From Mycoplasmataceae bacterium (GTDB lineage Bacteria > Bacillota_I > Bacilli_A > Mycoplasmatales > Hepatoplasmataceae), in contig JABSQD010000016.1 in NCBI GenBank assembly GCA_013214765.1, forward strand, positions 1 through 9,281: a stretch of DNA of 9,281 bases, in the 5' to 3' direction. Of the stretch, positions 7,579 through 9,281 are shown in pieces. How positions within the stretch are numbered: position 1 is the first letter of the stretch; every line of letters starts with the position of its first letter. Under the pieces are notes generated by a model. It searched no databases. It saw only the letters and a program-made list of their open reading frames with translations, and was not told the DNA's origin. The translations under genes were made by a program, and so were the position numbers.

Positions 7579-8310
7579 TTATTTTTTTGAAATTTTTTCA
7601 AATTTCCAAAATTGAATATATGATATAAAACAAAATATGGTTGCTATAAAAATATTAATTATTAAAAATAAAAATATTTCTCACAACTTAAAATTTCCAG
7701 AAGAAAAATCTAAAATTGGATAAGGCGCTGGAGCTCCTAGTGATGTTACTAATATTATATAAACAAAATATAAGCATGGAATAATAAATATAATCATTAC
7801 TTTTTTAAGTATGGTCATATTCATTTTATCTTTTGTATATTGTTTGTCAACTATTGAAAGAAATAAAAACATTCCTGGTATTAATACATGTTTAAATGTT
7901 GTGCCTATTATAAGCATCACTCTATAAAAAGTACTTGCATTTCCATGTATTTCATCTATGATTCCTGGTTTAGAAAACTTTATAATGATTGGTATGTACA
8001 CTATTGAAAATAGTAATCCTGTTACTAATATAGATGTAAATACAAGATTCTTAAAAAATCATCCATTAACTATTTTTTCCAATTTATCACTTTTAATTAT
8101 TGATGAAATAAAAGCAATAGTTATTCATATTAATGCTCCAATATTACTTAATTGTGTTCAAAAAAGAAATCAAGTAATCGGAAAATATGATGATTCATAA
8201 TCATATTTATTATTTGTACTAAAATCAAATGAAACAAAAACTAAAAATCCTATTAAAGTTATTGAAAAAATTATAAGTCTTGTTAAAAATTTAGATTGTT
8301 CTCTACTCAT
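7579..8310 (-). CDS. Six-segment membrane protein resembling the Pr6Pr / AIG1-ADTRP (FAR-17a) family
   Basis: 243 residues with membrane segments at about 9-28, 46-70, 87-111, 129-153, 169-191 and 209-232. Three blocks match my memory of Pr6Pr-type proteins: WTQLSN (51-56; FTxQSN in the family), KHVLIPGMFLFLSIVD (140-155; family HxxxPxxxxxD) and LYFVYIILVTSLGAPAPYPILD (180-201; family YxxYxLVxGxxxxxYPYPFLD). The human members AIG1 and ADTRP are threonine hydrolases of fatty-acid esters of hydroxy fatty acids with catalytic T43/H134 (AIG1). T52 and H141 here match these motifs with a similar spacing (89 versus 91 residues). A lipid-ester hydrolase role in the cell membrane is an inference from that. 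The Mycoplasma-specific DUF1600 is another possible label. Trp codons are UGA except W235 (TGG). Divergent from the 135-residue gene. Confidence 0.6.
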
Positions 8311-8319
8311 ATTATATTA

Positions 8320-8325
8320 ATTATA
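8320..8325 (-). promoter_or_regulatory. -10 box for the Pr6Pr-like gene
   Basis: Exact TATAAT on the minus strand, 9 bases before the ATG at 8310. A second exact TATAAT at 8316-8311 touches the ATG and is too close to be used. There is no Shine-Dalgarno. Confidence 0.5.
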
Positions 8326-8326
8326 T

Positions 8327-8332
8327 TATAAT
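8327..8332 (+). promoter_or_regulatory. -10 box for the 135-aa membrane protein gene
   Basis: Exact TATAAT on the plus strand, 9 bases before the ATG at 8342. It mirrors the minus-strand box 1 base away, so polymerase could probably occupy only one direction at a time. No Shine-Dalgarno and no recognisable -35. Confidence 0.5.
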
Positions 8333-8341
8333 TAATATATC

Positions 8342-8749
8342 ATGAAAAATTATTTAAGAAAGAAATCTTTAGAAGATTATATTGTTTGAATCGTTGGTTC
8401 TCTTTTTATTTTTGGTTTTGCATTATTTATTATTGGGTTTTTTTGAGGCGTTGAAGGTCCTGTCGCAAATCTTAATGGGTTAGGAAAAACTTCTATTTTG
8501 AAATTCTTAAAAATAGATAATATAAATTATCCTTTATATACTATTCCTAATGGCGGGATGATAGAGAATACAAATTTATTTACATTAATCAAAACACTAA
8601 ATCCATCTATAGGTTTAATATATTCTATGGCTATTCTTTCTGTAGTTGGGTTTTCTTTTATTATGTTGGATATTATCATAGTGATTGGTTTAATTATAGT
8701 AACTTTTATTTTAGAAATGATTATTCCTAAAATAAAATCTAAAAAATAA
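8342..8749 (+). CDS. Unrecognised small membrane protein (135 aa)
   Basis: No family recognised. A short basic N-terminus (MKNYLRKKS) leads into a membrane segment at about 14-36. A polar stretch follows (37-87, with GVEGP, NGLGKT and PNGGMIEN), then one long or two tightly spaced hydrophobic segments at 88-127, and a basic tail (KIKSKK). GLGKT is not a P-loop: the preceding pattern does not fit and it lies next to the membrane. W16 and W35 are UGA. The ATG is preceded closely by the symmetric divergent promoter. An AT-only stem-loop starts 2 bases after the stop. Confidence 0.78.
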
Positions 8750-8750
8750 A

Positions 8751-8782
8751 ATATAATAATTAATAAAATATAATTATTATAT
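8751..8782. repeat. AT-only inverted repeat behind the 135-aa gene
   Basis: Two 12-base perfect arms (8751-8762 and 8771-8782) enclose an 8-base loop, starting 2 bases after the TAA at 8747-8749. It might act as a weak terminator or as an mRNA 3'-end structure. There is no G or C in the stem and no T-run follows on the plus strand, so it is not a standard intrinsic terminator. Confidence 0.6.
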
Positions 8783-8810
8783 AGAAATTAATAAATAAAA
8801 AGTGTTTTGA

Positions 8811-8816
8811 TATACT
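8811..8816 (+). promoter_or_regulatory. -10 box for the partial PnuC-like gene
   Basis: TATACT, 8 bases before the ATG at 8825, in a 75-base gap. A TTAATA at 8788-8793 lies 17 bases upstream and is a poor -35 match. No Shine-Dalgarno. Confidence 0.45.
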
Positions 8817-8824
8817 TTTAATAT

Positions 8825-9281
8825 ATGAGTACTAAAACACAGACAATCTCTAATTTAGCAACAACTTTTTTTCATAGTAAATTAGTTTTTTATATTTTCG
8901 GAGGAGGAATTTTATTTTTTGGAATAATGAATTACTTTTTTTTCATATTTCAAAATGATTTTCAAATTTACACACCTTGATGAGGTAATATTTCAATAAA
9001 TAGCAACAATGCATGAATAGGATGAGTCGAAATGACGATTGCAACTATTGGATCTTTATTTTCGATAATTGGAGTTATTTTAGCATTAAGATTTAATAAA
9101 AAATTTATCATACCTGTACTTATTGGATATACCTTCGTAATTATTGATGCTATAATTATTGGCGCTGTATTTACATCTTTGTCTTATATTTTAATGTTAA
9201 TTAACGCAATATATAATTATTACATTTGAAATAAAACTAAAGATATTAATAACTCTTGTTTAATGACAAATGCAAATTGAA
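8825..9281 (+). CDS. Membrane protein with a PnuC-like core, possible nicotinamide riboside/NMN transporter (3' end cut by window edge)
   Basis: The window holds 152 codons of an open frame that runs off the right edge. Hydrophobic segments lie at about 19-42, 66-89, 94-114 and 117-134. The run from WVEMTIATIGSLFSIIGVIL (67-86) through FIIPVLIGYTFVIIDAIIIG (94-113) to LSYILMLINAIYNYYIWNK (119-137) resembles PnuC transporters, which have WxExxAxxxGxLxVxLxA, then xxGxxxxxLYAxxxxxxxxYGD, then a final NxxGWxxW. PnuC passes vitamin B3 riboside forms inward, which would suit a Mollicute lacking NAD synthesis. The match is by pattern memory only, and the tyrosine/glycine/aspartate signature is not clearly kept. 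Tryptophans 52, 53, 64, 67 and 135 are UGA, as is codon 152 at the very edge; under the standard code the piece would end at 9229. Confidence 0.45.

Larger units (their letters stand above)
8313..8339. repeat. Perfect palindrome forming a symmetric divergent promoter
   Basis: Thirteen-base arms (8313-8325 and 8327-8339) around a single central T at 8326 fill almost the whole 31-base gap between two divergent start codons (8310 and 8342). Because of the symmetry, each strand carries an exact TATAAT at the same distance from its gene. The sequence is A/T only. Confidence 0.85.

Noticed and set aside
7958..8200. Open frame of 80 codons on the plus strand
   Set aside because: It is antisense to the Pr6Pr-like gene, whose frame is continuous with UGA as Trp and has ordered membrane segments and family-like motifs.
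8477..8494. GLGKTS in the 135-residue protein as a nucleotide-binding P-loop
   Set aside because: It lacks the GxxxxGK[ST] spacing and any Walker B partner, and it sits in a short polar loop of a small membrane protein.

Overview
The window comes from a very AT-rich bacterial genome that reads UGA as tryptophan. Most genes run across in-frame TGA codons at family-conserved or clearly hydrophobic positions, TGG is rare, and arginine is almost always AGA/AGG (I saw one CGA, in mnmG). With the very short gaps between genes, this points to a Mollicute of the Mycoplasma/Spiroplasma side. I cannot name the species from the sequence. Read with code 4, almost every base is coding: ten genes (two cut by the window edges), no RNA genes, no insertion sequences, no CRISPR array, and no gene-free stretch over about 100 bases.

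Bases 1-5539 hold housekeeping or enzyme genes. On the minus strand, reading right to left, are a stand-alone 5'-3' exonuclease (4000-3047), mnmG (2946-1078) and the first 356 codons of mnmE (1069-1, running off the left edge). MnmG and MnmE together make the 5-(carboxymethyl)aminomethyl modification of the tRNA wobble uridine, and here lie in one transcription unit only 8 bases apart. On the plus strand is an alpha/beta hydrolase of the monoacylglycerol lipase/lysophospholipase type (4032-4850), divergent from the exonuclease. Convergent with it is a small DEDDy-type exonuclease-like protein of the DUF2779 kind (5539-4856).

Bases 5591-9281 form a block of five consecutive integral membrane protein genes in changing orientation. 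They are an unrecognised 488-residue protein with about 8 membrane segments and a large outer loop (7057-5591), an unrecognised 139-residue protein (7153-7572), a six-segment protein resembling the Pr6Pr/AIG1-ADTRP family (8310-7579), an unrecognised 135-residue protein (8342-8749), and a right-edge partial protein with a possible PnuC-like core (8825-9281).

Expression signals are unusual. I find no Shine-Dalgarno sequence before any gene. Instead a TATAAT-like -10 box lies 6-10 bases from the start codon in front of most first genes, which would give leaderless or nearly leaderless mRNAs. The clearest case is the 31-base divergent gap at 8311-8341: it is a 13-base-arm perfect palindrome that places an exact TATAAT 9 bases upstream of each start codon. 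No GC-rich terminators are visible, and convergent genes are separated by only 5-6 bases.

Functionally, the recognisable genes cover tRNA wobble modification, DNA repair/replication and RNA-primer removal, lipid ester hydrolysis and perhaps NAD-precursor uptake. The membrane proteins are the part with least explanation.
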